Below, in pieces: positions 24,301 through 29,400 of a stretch of DNA of 64,000 nucleotides. Made by a program: the position numbers and the translations under genes. The stretch comes from Microglena sp. YARC (Eukaryota > Chlorophyta > Chlorophyceae > Chlamydomonadales > Chlamydomonadaceae): NCBI GenBank assembly GCA_022414725.1, contig CM039466.1:17324786-17388785 (forward strand), in the 5' to 3' direction. The notes beneath the pieces are model-generated. The model was given only the letters and a program-made list of their open reading frames with translations, searched no databases and had not been told where the DNA came from. How positions within the stretch are numbered: position 1 is the first letter of the stretch; the number at the start of each line of letters is the position of its first letter.

Positions 24301-24343
24301 GCCGGAGTCTCAGGGGACAGTGCTGCACGACCCTCTTTCATAG
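93..24343 (+). CDS. SAC9: SAC9-like phosphoinositide phosphatase, multi-exon, 5' partial
   Basis: Ten exons (93-348, 913-1117, 2676-2909, 4916-5220, 6052-6264, 6510-6784, 8536-8699, 22018-22112, 23663-23895, 24148-24343) join with matching phases at every junction and leave about 724 residues open. The order matches plant SAC9: SAC N-terminal parts, catalytic CX5R(T) loop NCADSLDRTN, WW domain, GDMSAWLYTG-SQAMHSERI, then RRYNNVLVDTDKQQQIEIFLG split around its middle. SAC phosphatases remove phosphates from membrane phosphoinositides; Arabidopsis SAC9 is linked to PI(4,5)P2 turnover. The start lies upstream of the window. Plant SAC9 is about 1,600 residues with a long C-terminal region that is not seen here, so this copy is either short or continues through a donor I did not find. 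Several exon edges are tandemly duplicated, and an 11-kb satellite sits inside one intron. Identification is firm; exact exon use is inferred. Confidence 0.88.
349..912 (+). repeat. Intron A-B: CA-rich low-complexity
   Basis: The intron runs from GTAAGT to ACTGCAG and is mostly (CA)n, CTCACAC and poly-C tracts, with an uninterrupted CA run near 487-530 and a C-run near 879-899. No exon or gene is seen in it. Confidence 0.8.
913..1117 (+). CDS. SAC9: SAC9 exon B (LDWHEMDK segment)
   Basis: Acceptor CTGCAG, donor GTGGGT. Phase 0 in, phase 1 out. The product contains LPLTYIALDWHEMDKVLG and FWSSIRDMLPAHGFALGT, matching the SAC9 region with the YDWH motif. The last ~80 bp and the donor are repeated seven more times downstream; this is the only copy with the full exon and an acceptor. 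Confidence 0.85.
1118..2360 (+). repeat. Donor-anchored array of exon B 3' end, about 8 copies
   Basis: Each unit carries the last ~80 bp of exon B (from ATGCTGCCAGCACAC to TCTTCAG), the donor GTGGGT and about 90 bp of G/T-rich intron. Donor GTs lie at 1118 (true exon), 1288, 1473, 1642, 1838, 2020 and 2181, so spacing is 161-196 bp. A final decayed copy near 2269-2350 reads TTCAAGTACG and has lost the donor. The third copy starts further upstream in the exon (about 1364). Copies lack the exon's acceptor, so they look like pseudo-exon ends. Confidence 0.9.
2361..2675 (+). repeat. Acceptor-anchored array of exon C 5' end, 3 copies
   Basis: Units of 109 and 127 bp contain CCATCCTCATCC, a C-rich tract, CCCCCCAG and exon start GTGGYCTCCCCTCCCA. 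Acceptors precede 2440, 2549 and 2676 (the last is the real exon). Confidence 0.85.
2676..2909 (+). CDS. SAC9: SAC9 exon C (catalytic loop)
   Basis: Phase 1 in, phase 1 out; donor GTAAGT at 2910. The product holds LIRYNCADSLDRTNVSSFFG and IQVFVEQCRELDIG. NCADSLDRT is the CX5RT phosphatase loop, with catalytic Cys and Arg present, in the SAC9 form (Ser where most SAC proteins have Cys). A second in-frame acceptor (CTGCAG before 2745) would give a shorter exon in the same phase. I prefer 2676 because the upstream acceptor array is built around that junction. Confidence 0.88.
2910..3408 (+). repeat. Donor-anchored array of exon C 3' end, 3 further copies
   Basis: Copies lie at about 3006-3062 (donor lost), 3103-3210 (donor GTAAGT at 3211) and 3300-3353 (donor at 3354). 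The middle copy extends back through the catalytic loop and reads NCAALLDRTN. None has a convincing acceptor immediately upstream. Confidence 0.85.
3409..4915 (+). repeat. Acceptor-anchored array of exon D 5' end, 4 decoys plus partial
   Basis: Copies start after CCCAG at 3630, 3922, 4208 and 4597, and the real exon starts at 4916 (spacing 286-389 bp). Each carries about 105 bp of exon (SLPSMVRSAPAGSSQI to NWASARPS) and then diverges into C-rich intron (CACCCACCCATC) instead of continuing. A tail-only fragment is at about 3409-3435. A C-run of about 40 lies near 3469-3510 and another near 4110-4154. Confidence 0.9.
4916..5220 (+). CDS. SAC9: SAC9 exon D (Gly/Ser-rich linker)
   Basis: This last array copy is the one that continues as coding sequence. 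Phase 1 in, phase 0 out; donor CAG|GTGGGA. The product has SLPSMVRSAPAGSSQI, a Gly/Ala/Lys-rich stretch (GGAKAKGGGFSAFGNFG) and KELNNSLNIIMQ. It has no recognisable domain and lies between the catalytic loop and the WW domain, where plant SAC9 also has a variable linker. Confidence 0.72.
5221..6051 (+). repeat. Donor-anchored array of exon D 3' end, then CA-rich intron
   Basis: Copies of the GKELNNSLNII end with donor lie at about 5430-5491 (GCATGCAG|GTGGGT) and 5556-5652 (GTACAG|GTGGGT). Shorter pieces of GGTTGGGGTGCAGGGACCAG are at 5267-5300 and 5340-5375. From about 5690 the intron is GT-rich, then CA-rich to the acceptor at 6051. Confidence 0.8.
6052..6264 (+). CDS. SAC9: SAC9 exon F (Ser/Gln-rich linker)
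   Basis: Acceptor CCAACAG, donor ACAG|GTAGGA, phase 0 on both sides. The product starts DFKGPKSSSANLVESQYRSR, followed by a Gln-rich low-complexity tract encoded by mixed CAA/CAG codons, then SSGASSSQTPGQDPTSLPQ. A diverged copy of the Gln-rich end without a donor lies at about 6381-6489. Confidence 0.72.
6265..6509 (+). repeat. Intron with ATT microsatellite and exon F tail copy
   Basis: A (TAT/ATT)n run spans about 6269-6331. A CAA-rich copy of the end of exon F follows at about 6381-6489. Confidence 0.75.
6510..6784 (+). CDS. SAC9: SAC9 exon G (WW domain)
   Basis: Acceptor CCGTCAG, donor GTGAGT at 6785; phase 0 in, phase 2 out. The first ~33 residues form a WW domain: GWEAKVD, FYVDHNTKTTSWERP, with both signature Trp residues and the closing Pro. 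WW domains bind proline-rich ligands. A Pro-rich tract (LPEPPPSPAPP) and a Ser/Gly-rich linker follow. A WW domain just after the SAC catalytic loop is diagnostic for SAC9. Confidence 0.88.
6860..7335 (+). repeat. 72-bp tandem repeat in intron G-H
   Basis: The motif TCATGTTATGGTTATGTG recurs at 7021, 7093, 7165, 7237 and 7309, exactly 72 bp apart, with degenerate copies upstream from about 6860. The period is a multiple of three, so long hydrophobic ORFs appear by chance. Confidence 0.92.
7390..7870 (+). repeat. 129-135-bp tandem repeat in intron G-H
   Basis: The motif ACCAACCATA begins near 7411, 7546, 7675 and 7804. Units hold CACACCTCATGTACACCACA, CATCCTCAGCCCC and a T-rich tract. Each CATCCTCAG resembles the acceptor context of the next exon. 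Confidence 0.85.
7925..8535 (+). repeat. Acceptor-anchored array of exon H 5' end, 147-bp period
   Basis: GAAGCCGCAGTGAAG occurs at 8094, 8241, 8388 and 8535, exactly 147 bp apart, and a first copy lies at about 7932 without the AGA of the junction. Middle copies carry CCCAG, a 15-bp-deleted exon start and then diverge at TGGAGTAGAAGTGAAG. The last copy is the true exon. Confidence 0.92.
8536..8699 (+). CDS. SAC9: SAC9 exon H (NLINGDMSAWLYTG)
   Basis: Acceptor CTCAG, donor ACACAG|GTGGGT; phase 2 in, phase 1 out. The product has SRSEAEREMWEPLSPW, VKKFGRRIHPDAL and AELNLINGDMSAWLYTG. The last segment aligns with the plant SAC9 stretch just before the GSKAMHS motif, which is supplied here by the exon at 22,018. 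Confidence 0.86.
8700..9610 (+). repeat. Donor-anchored array of exon H 3' end, 6 further copies
   Basis: Copies of GGCGACATGAGTGCTTGG...ACACAG|GTGGGTCTTAG end near 8818, 8941, 9098, 9333, 9471 and 9604. The copies ending at 9098-9604 also include the upstream GAGCTCAACCTCAT. Between them lies TCAGCCTCTTCAGGCTTCTG. Several donors are altered (ATGGGT at 8818, GTTGGT, GTAGG). Confidence 0.88.
9637..9833 (+). other. Cluster of GC-rich hairpins
   Basis: CCCCCC-CTTCT-GGGGGG near 9649-9665 and AGCGTCGC-AG-GCGACGCT near 9813-9830 are perfect inverted repeats. TGGCGGAG near 9641 and its complement CTCCGCCA near 9798 also pair. It could be a small foldback element; no clear target-site duplication was found. 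Confidence 0.5.
10048..10140 (+). repeat. Dispersed repeat ending in T-run, copy 1
   Basis: GGCCCCAGTGCAAGCAA, CCTCAACCTCACGCTTCGTC and ATAAGGCG followed by a T-run recur in reverse orientation at about 24,890-24,960. The T-run tail suggests a retroposed fragment; the family is not recognised. Confidence 0.6.
10303..10512 (+). repeat. 52-bp minisatellite, 4 copies
   Basis: TTGCACATACGTACCTGCAA starts at 10305, 10357, 10409 and 10461, exactly 52 bp apart, with a broken fifth copy. The unit (CGCTTTGCACATA...CTGCAACTTC...) resembles the degenerate leading monomer of the 99-bp satellite near 10,830-10,870. Confidence 0.92.
10680..10795 (-). repeat. AT-rich dispersed repeat with GGCGYCTGGAGGCGC foldback
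   Basis: The reverse complement reads AAGGGCGTCTGGAGGCGCG, GAATGAAATGATTC and CCTTAATTCAATGTATTTTA. It matches the + strand at 28,760-28,900 over more than 100 bp. Confidence 0.75.
10966..22017 (+). repeat. 99-bp satellite, roughly 110 copies, built on a 3' splice site
   Basis: Each monomer holds CATGCTAACC (CTAAC, a branch-point match), then TTCTCATTCGCTTTACTC, GTGTAG and GTTGCCAAGGCATGCACAGC. The array runs directly into the SAC9 exon at 22,018, whose acceptor context (TTCTCACTCGCTTTGCTC, ATGTAG, GCTCCCAAGCCATGCACAGC) is the same sequence. The branch adenosine sits about 42 nt before the AG. A leading unit at 10,984 reads GTTCCCAAGCCATGGACAGC, closer to the real exon than interior copies. 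Two classes alternate: GAA (open) and TAA (stop) after CACAGC. The 99-bp period keeps the frame, so ORFs up to about 160 codons appear; I do not treat them as genes. Confidence 0.95.
22018..22112 (+). CDS. SAC9: SAC9 exon I (GSQAMHSERI)
   Basis: Acceptor CATGTAG, donor CTG|GTAAGT; phase 1 in, phase 0 out, 95 bp. The product is (G)SQAMHSERILIFEPETS, then LRKAGVGSYGNML. Plant SAC9 has TGSKAMHSQIL at this place, directly after the GD...LYTG segment, so this supplies the otherwise missing link between exons H and J. Its 5' end is the parent of the 99-bp satellite. Confidence 0.85.
22113..22360 (+). other. Intron I-J, start: GTAAG/GGAAGT repeats
   Basis: A short purine-rich direct repeat (AAGTGTAAG, GTGGAAGTAAA) spans about 22,113-22,240. 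Nothing else is recognised before the C-rich array. Confidence 0.5.
22361..23662 (+). repeat. Acceptor-anchored array of exon J 5' end, 6 decoys
   Basis: GTTGGCATCAAGCGTCGCTA follows an acceptor at 22,773, 23,066, 23,261, 23,456 and 23,561, and the true exon starts at 23,663. Another copy near 22,906 has the acceptor mutated (CCATG). Spacing is about 102-195 bp. Decoys diverge after about 40-70 bp of exon into CAGCAAC..AACATGCC and C-rich tracts. A fragment at 22,342-22,390 matches the intronic part only. Confidence 0.92.
23663..23895 (+). CDS. SAC9: SAC9 exon J (RRYNNVLVD...FLG motif)
   Basis: Acceptor TGTCCAG, donor GACA|GTGAGT; phase 0 in, phase 2 out. VGIKRRYNNVLVDTDKQQ and IEIFLGMK match the RYY.N...D..RQ..I..FLG block that closes SAC domains (as in FIG4 and SAC9). 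YFCNAYLPYKEEPSIP and an acidic patch (FPETDDDEDP) follow. Confidence 0.88.
23896..24147 (+). repeat. Intron J-K with partial copy of exon K start
   Basis: GT-rich and G-rich tracts. At 24,008-24,050 CTTCAACACCAATGCCCTCA and GGAAGAGTTCCACA copy the start of exon K without its acceptor. Confidence 0.75.
24148..24343 (+). CDS. SAC9: SAC9 exon K, provisional last exon
   Basis: Acceptor TCTCGCAG; the phase fits exon J (CA|G). The product reads PPDRSFNTNALMEEFHRS, then a Ser/Thr/Pro/Gly-rich tail ending at TAG. The acceptor is well supported. The 3' limit is not: plant SAC9 continues for hundreds of residues, and the GAGTCTCAGGGGACAGTGCT segment here is itself in an array, which in this gene usually marks a splice junction. 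A donor at GGACA|GTGCTG is possible but weak. Confidence 0.55.
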
Positions 24344-24699
24344 ACAGCCCTTTTGTTTGTGTGTGTGTATATGTGTGTGTGGGGTGGGGTGGGGGGGTCA
24401 GCAGCTGCCAGGCAGTTGCTGGAGTCTCAGGGGAGAGTGCTGCACGACCCTCTATCATAGGCAGCCCTTTTGTGTGTGTGTGTATATTTGTGTGTGGGGT
24501 GGGGGGTGGGGGTGGGGGGGTCAGCAGCTGCCAGGTAGTTGCCGGAGTCTCAGGGGACAGTGCTGCACGACCCTCTAGCATAGACAGCCTTTTTTTTGTG
24601 TGTGTATATGTGTGTGTGGGTGTGGGTGTGGGTGTGTGGGGGGGGGGCATGTGTGTGCTCAAATACCAACCCCCTCACAGCCACGAGACAGTGAGTGTA

Positions 24700-24746
<47 letters not shown>

Positions 24747-24800
24747 CAGCTGCCGGGCAGTTGCCTGAGTCCAAGTGTACACTGCTGCACGACCCCGTAG
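24300..24800 (+). repeat. Array of exon K 3' segment, 4 copies, with 43-bp G-run
   Basis: GGAGTCTCAGGGGASAGTGC then TGCACGACCCTCT recurs at about 24,304, 24,421, 24,545 and (diverged, CCTGAGTCCAAGTGTACACT) 24,763. CAGCAGCTGCC and GT-rich spacers lie between. CAGCCACGAGACAGTGAGTG at 24,676 copies the end of exon J. A G-run of about 43 lies at 24,700-24,743. Confidence 0.85.
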
Positions 24801-24889
24801 TTTTGCTGTCATCGCGCAGAACCTGTTTTGGGCAGCGCGCGGAGTCTTGTACTGCCAGCAGACATAGTAACAAAATAAAAAAATAGTTT

Positions 24890-24965
24890 GCCTTATTACG
24901 AGGCGTGAGGTTGAGGATGCCAGCCTGTTGCTTTCACTGGGGCCAGCCACCAAGCATAGTAAACG
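24890..24965 (-). repeat. Dispersed repeat ending in T-run, copy 2
   Basis: The reverse complement (GGCCCCAGTGAAAGCAAC, CCTCAACCTCACGCCTCGTA, ATAAGGC, then T-rich) matches 10,048-10,140. Confidence 0.6.
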
Positions 24966-25049
24966 TAGTAGTACCGTCAGCAGACTTAGACAACATTAGA
25001 AGTACCGTCAACTGGCATAGTTAGCATTAAAAAAAAGGTTACAAGCTTC

Positions 25050-25210
25050 TATACGCCAGGTTTGGCGTCTAGCCGTCTGCACATGGCAGCGAACAATGGC
25101 CCCCCGTGCGAGAACCACGGAAACCAGGGATTTCTAGTGCACATGTCTCAATGCAGATTCAAACCGGGTACTCCTCCGGTACTAACCTGACACCACTAGA
25201 AAGCATTAAA
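25050..25210 (-). repeat. Possible tRNA-derived SINE
   Basis: On the minus strand TCTAGTGGTGTCAGGTTAG resembles a Pol III box A region. About 30 nt on, GGTTTGAATCTG resembles box B (two mismatches from GGTTCGANTCC). A GTACC-GGAGGA-GTACC hairpin-like stretch lies between. No second copy is in the window, so this is only suggestive. Confidence 0.3.
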
Positions 25211-25779
25211 AGTACAAGGTAATAGTTAGCATAAGAAGCACACGGTTGGGGTTGATTTCATGGCCTATCATCCTTCAGGCTGCATGCTCACCGTCTGGTT
25301 GAGCTAGTTGCAGAGTTGCTTTGTTAACTGTAGATCATATAAACTTATATTTTAGATTGTTGCATGGTTACCCGGGAATACAATTTTATATTTTAATTGT
25401 TACATGGTTTTTCAGCCAACTCTGGGGTGCTAGCCGTCTTCCAATTCCATGCCCCCCAGTGCGATACATGAACTTTATTACATAGCTTCATCCAGCCATT
25501 TCGCTCCTCGCTGTCTTCGGGATTGGAATGAGGAAGCGCACTAACCGGGATATACAGTTTAAAGACTTGTCCAGGAGTATGTAAACACTGCTACACCACA
25601 GTCTCGCGTACGTCATGCAATCATATAGGTTTGATAAACTGTAGAGATTTGTCCACTGTCAAAGTCCATTAATGAAATCGCGTAGGATAAGACATATTTT
25701 TTTCGGGGACTCCAAAATCTGAATCATGAGACGTAATCGGTTCCAAAATCTTTGTCCGACGCAGTGGACTTTCCCAAAC
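25211..25779. other. Spacer with decayed copies of a short motif
   Basis: No gene is seen. Diverged versions of CTGCTCGCCGTCTTCGGC occur near 25,285, 25,430 and 25,507. Confidence 0.5.
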
Positions 25780-25943
25780 TTGAACTTGAACTTGGTTCCA
25801 TAGCTTCAGACAGCAATTTGGCTGCTCGCCGTCTTCGGCAGTAAAAACATTACCGGTATTACAAGGAAAATGTAAACTCGAACAAAACACTTTTTCTTCT
25901 TCTTTTCCCCCTCTTCTGAACGAAAAAACAGAACACAAAAAAC
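25780..25943. repeat. Direct repeat flanking LINE remnant, left copy
   Basis: AACTTGAACTTGGTTCCATA then GGCTGCTCGCCGTCTTCGGC and AGTAAA recur in the same orientation at 27,045-27,120, followed in both by GAACAAAAC and a T-rich stretch. Confidence 0.75.
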
Positions 25944-27040
25944 TATTCATAATCTATCAAAACATACTTGATGTAGTCTCTTCATACATTCATGGATAAA
26001 GAAAGGAAGCTTCTCTCGCCCTTCAACTTCTGGATTGCACATCAGGTAATGCAGAGGAATCATTTTGCTCTCCGATTGGGAAATCAGGCTCTTATACTTT
26101 CTTCCCGAATTCAGCAAGGCTTCGTCAGTACATTCAAAAACCACATGGTGTTCATCTTGAACTGTTCCATAATCACCAAGGTGACACACTCGATTTTTCC
26201 GAGGAACAATAGGGCGATAGGGAGATAGGGATGTCTAGATGCCGATATAGCATCCGTGTGCCTGTAGTTCACCCGCTGACATGAGGTAGGTGTCGGATGA
26301 GATAATTGGGCATCTCAGGTTTCCCACTCTCATTCCATGAGGAGTACATCCAGGTCTAGTACACAGCATTCTTCCTTCCTTGTGATCATCAACTTTCATC
26401 TCTAGGGCGTGTATCTAAAGACTTGGTACTATAGTAAAAGAAAAGATGATTAGAGAATAGGACTTTTTTCACTTTGTTCCAGGTAACTGGTTTAAGTTTC
26501 AAAGGCCCCACACCTCCATGTAAATTGGTGGCCAAAGATTCATCTTGGGAATCTTCCAAAGAGTGCAACGTCGCTAGGGAATCAAACACATCCTTGCTCC
26601 AACAGTCTTTGCGTTCTCTGGCCATATATATTGAGATCGGCAAGGGCAACATCCCTCATCATACCAGAATTACTATCACAGTATTGCACAATGGAGTTCC
26701 AGAATTGAATCACTGACTTCAACCAGTAGTAGTGAATTGGGAATTGGCCTGTACCTTTAACGCAACGTGTTGAGGCACAGATCGCTTCACACCTCGGACT
26801 CGCTTTACAAAACCAGCATGCCTCATGTGAATATCAGTAGATGCTACTTTGTCTCTGCTGGTAGCACCAAGAAGATGTTGAATGAGACCAGTGCTCCAGA
26901 TTTTAGAGCTATACATTCCAGCAGAAAGGGCAAAAGACTGGAACAGCCAAAGCATGGCGTTTGGTCTATCCTTAACTGCATCCTCTTCACCAATATCTGT
27001 TACACGCTTGATCCCGGCACTCTCCCAAATCTATGTGCGC
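25944..27040 (-). pseudogene. Decayed LINE reverse transcriptase, C-terminal part
   Basis: Read on the minus strand across several frameshifts and stops, the pieces are RPNAMLWLFQSFALSAGMYS, HAGFVKRVRGVKRSVPQH, GQFPIHYYWLKSVIQFWNS, MRDVALADLN and CWSKDVFDSL, then CHLGDYGTVQDEHHVVFEC. This is the order of the segment after the polymerase core in algal non-LTR elements, with a terminal zinc-binding motif (C...VQDEHHVVFEC). Most of the element 5' of this is missing. It is too broken to be active. Confidence 0.75.
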
Positions 27041-27200
27041 TACGCAACTTAAACTTGAACTTGGTTACATTGCTCCAGCCAGCAATTAGGCTGCTCGCCG
27101 TCTTCGGCAGTAAAATAAATTATCAGGAAAAAAATAAAGTTGAACAAAACGATTATTTTCTACCTTTTTTGAAAATCAAAAACTAAGCATTCATATAAAA
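27041..27200. repeat. Direct repeat flanking LINE remnant, right copy
   Basis: Same sequence as the left copy, diverged by small indels. Confidence 0.75.
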
Positions 27201-27260
27201 ATACTTCGTCCAAAGTCGTCACGCAACAGTGCAACGCGCAGCTTGTATAACAACCCTGAT

Positions 27261-27548
27261 ATGGTATGTATGCATGTATGTATGTATGTATGTATGTATG
27301 TATGTATGTATGTATGTATGTATGTATGTATGTATGTATGTATGTATGTATGTATGTATGTATGTATGTATGTATGTATGTATGTATGTATGTATGTATG
27401 TATGTATGTATGCATGTATGTATGTATGTATGTATGTATGTATGTATGTATGTATGTATGTATGTATGTATGTATGTATGTATGTATGTATGTATGTATG
27501 TATGTATGTATGTATGTATGTATGCATTTATGTATGTATGTATGTTTG
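27261..27548 (+). repeat. TATG tetranucleotide microsatellite
   Basis: About 285 bp of almost perfect (TATG)n with rare GCATG interruptions near 27,269, 27,411 and 27,523. Long MYVC and HTYI ORFs on both strands are artefacts of the period. Confidence 0.97.
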
Positions 27549-27589
27549 CATGTTACAGTCCAGGCAGGAGTAAAACAAAACTGCAAACG

Positions 27590-28180
27590 TCGAGCCTACA
27601 AAACCTGAGGGGGGCTGACCCCCCCTCCCCCCTGCCCCTCCCCCCCCCCCTTTAAATATAGATCCTTATTTTTTACAACTTAGAGATGGACAGTATGGCG
27701 CACACAATGGCGTCCTCGGATTTGTAATGCAGGGATCGCACGATAGTAGGAAACAGTTCTGCACCTCCCAAGTTCTTAAGCCACCCTTTGCCGTCGTTGG
27801 AGGCGGCCAGAAAATATATAAAAACCAGACCCAGCACAGACAGTCAGACACTCTAAAACGCAATTAAAAAACAAAATGGTGCACATCAGGTGCACAAGGT
27901 CTGTTTTTTAATCAGCATCATCTTCCATACACAAAGAAGAAAGAAAGAAAGACAGAAAGGGAATGCCGAGAGGCGCGGACAAGGAAAGGAACAGAAGAAC
28001 GGCGGCGTTTCGATTCAGTTCGGTTGCTCTCCGTCTGTGTGTGTGTGGGCTGAGGGTTGGGGGGTTGGGGGGTTGGGGGGGGGGGGGGTACTTATTGCAC
28101 GAGGTCCAAAGTGGTTCCAATGGACTGCCCTTACCAAGGCCTACTCATGGGTGGTCTTATAATTGCATTTGGAATGGGCT
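27590..28180 (+). mobile_element. hAT-like nonautonomous element, copy 1 (decayed, interrupted)
   Basis: AACCTGAGGGGGGCTGACCC, then CTTAGAGATGGACAGTATGG and CGCACACAATGGC, and later TACTTATTGCACGAGGTCCA match the reverse complement of 51,251-51,818 in order. Relative to that copy there are about 240 extra bp near 27,770-28,070, and the right end is lost after 28,175. Confidence 0.65.
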
Positions 28181-28754
28181 GTGTGGGGTGGTGGGTTTGG
28201 GTTTGGGTTTGGGTTCGGGTTCGATTGAATCAACTTTTCGTGGAGGATGCTACCTCCTGGCCCAGATAGGCCAAATAGGCTAAAGGGACATGCCCAACCG
28301 TATAGGAAGGGTTTAAAAAGAATAAGCACTGATGAACTGAACCCCCACAAATCGTTTTACCTACCTTCCTTTTACTGCCAAAGCGCGCGAGATCAACCTG
28401 CGACATCAAACTTCGAAAGAACCCTCCGACATGCATCCATGCATCCATGCATGCGTATCTGATCCGGGCCTGCCGTTGGTTCCGGGGCCATCCTTAATCC
28501 CGCACCCAGACCCGGACCAAAATTCCCGTGAGAGGGTTCGGCCCACTGGAAGCTCACTCCGAAGCTCCCGGGCGTAACAGTTAAATATGCTTCCGACGGA
28601 ATTTAGTGAGTCGAGCCTCGTCGGGAACGAACTAAGGTGCATTTATGTATTCGCCGTTTGAGAAGAAAAGCAGCACGCCAAGTCGGTGTGAATTAAGGAA
28701 GTTGTGAAGGGCGCGTGAACTGCAGGGATGCAGGGCGCGTGAAGAGTGCTACAT
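28181..28754. other. Spacer without recognised gene
   Basis: It contains a short TTTGGG run (28,194-28,220), a CATGCATC run (28,428-28,452) and otherwise unique-looking sequence. Confidence 0.5.
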
Positions 28755-28935
28755 TACTGTATAAGGGCGCCTGGAGGCGCGTCCTGAATGAAATGATTCG
28801 GATCCTTAATTCAATGTATTTTAATTAATTAATTTAATTGCATTTAATGTTGTGTTATTTTAATTTGATTTATTCCTTTCCATTTAATTTAATTAACGTG
28901 ATTTGAATGCATGTAATTGTTTTAAATTGTATCAA
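28755..28935 (+). repeat. AT-rich dispersed repeat with GGCGCC foldback
   Basis: AAGGGCGCCTGGAGGCGCGT, GAATGAAATGATTC and CCTTAATTCAATGTATTTTA match 10,680-10,795 in inverse orientation. Confidence 0.75.
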
Positions 28936-28954
28936 TTCGAATAGGATTAAATTT

Positions 28955-29215
28955 GAAGGGCGCCTGGAGGCTTTAAATCAATTGAATTCCAATGAATCGA
29001 TTGATGATTTAGCATTGTTAACTATAAAGTGACGAAAAAGAGAGTTGTTGAAGGGTTGTTGATTTTTAAGCAGTATTGAACGTATCTGTAATGTAATGAA
29101 ATGCATGTATGTAGATTGACTTTTTTGTAAAGAATTTGATGCAAGAACAATGAGGCCAATCAGGTGTCTGGTTGATTTTACGGAATTTGTACAAGGTATT
29201 GCATGTTTCGGCCCA
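28955..29215 (+). repeat. Third, diverged copy of the AT-rich duplicated block
   Basis: GAATCGATTGATGATTTAGC, AAGCAGTATTGAACGT, TTGATGCAAGAACAATGAGG and CCAATCAGG align in order with 30,380-30,560 and 35,840-36,030. It starts just after another GGGCGCCTGGAGGC. Confidence 0.65.
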
Positions 29216-29224
29216 GCCCAGACA

Positions 29225-29400
29225 TAAACGGTCCCGTCCTCCTGAACGGGTTTTTGGCCAGCGGCAGGTGGCGTGGCTTGCCCCTGCCCCCGCCACTGCC
29301 CCCGCCCGGTGGCCCCCGGCCCCGCCCCCGCCCCTGCCCCTGCCCCCGCCCGGTGGCCCCCGCCCCTGCCCCACGCACGGCCCTGAGGTGGGGTCCGAGG
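29225..29400 (+). repeat. C-rich minisatellite
   Basis: Repeats of GCCCCTGCCCCCGCC and CCGGTGGCCCCCG. The homologous place in the second duplication copy (about 34,965-35,000) has only CACCCCACGCACCCGTCCC, so the tract expanded or contracted after duplication. The opposite strand is G-quadruplex-prone. Confidence 0.7.

Noticed and set aside
25669..25950. 93-codon minus-strand ORF beside the LINE remnant as a gene
   Set aside because: It lies over the LINE-flanking direct repeat and has no recognisable feature.
27191..27655. MYVC and HTYI repeat ORFs
   Set aside because: Translations of the TATG microsatellite; a 4-bp period reads the same in all frames.
28194..28222. Interstitial telomere (TTTGGG run)
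   Set aside because: Only about four imperfect units, without the plant TTTAGGG form.
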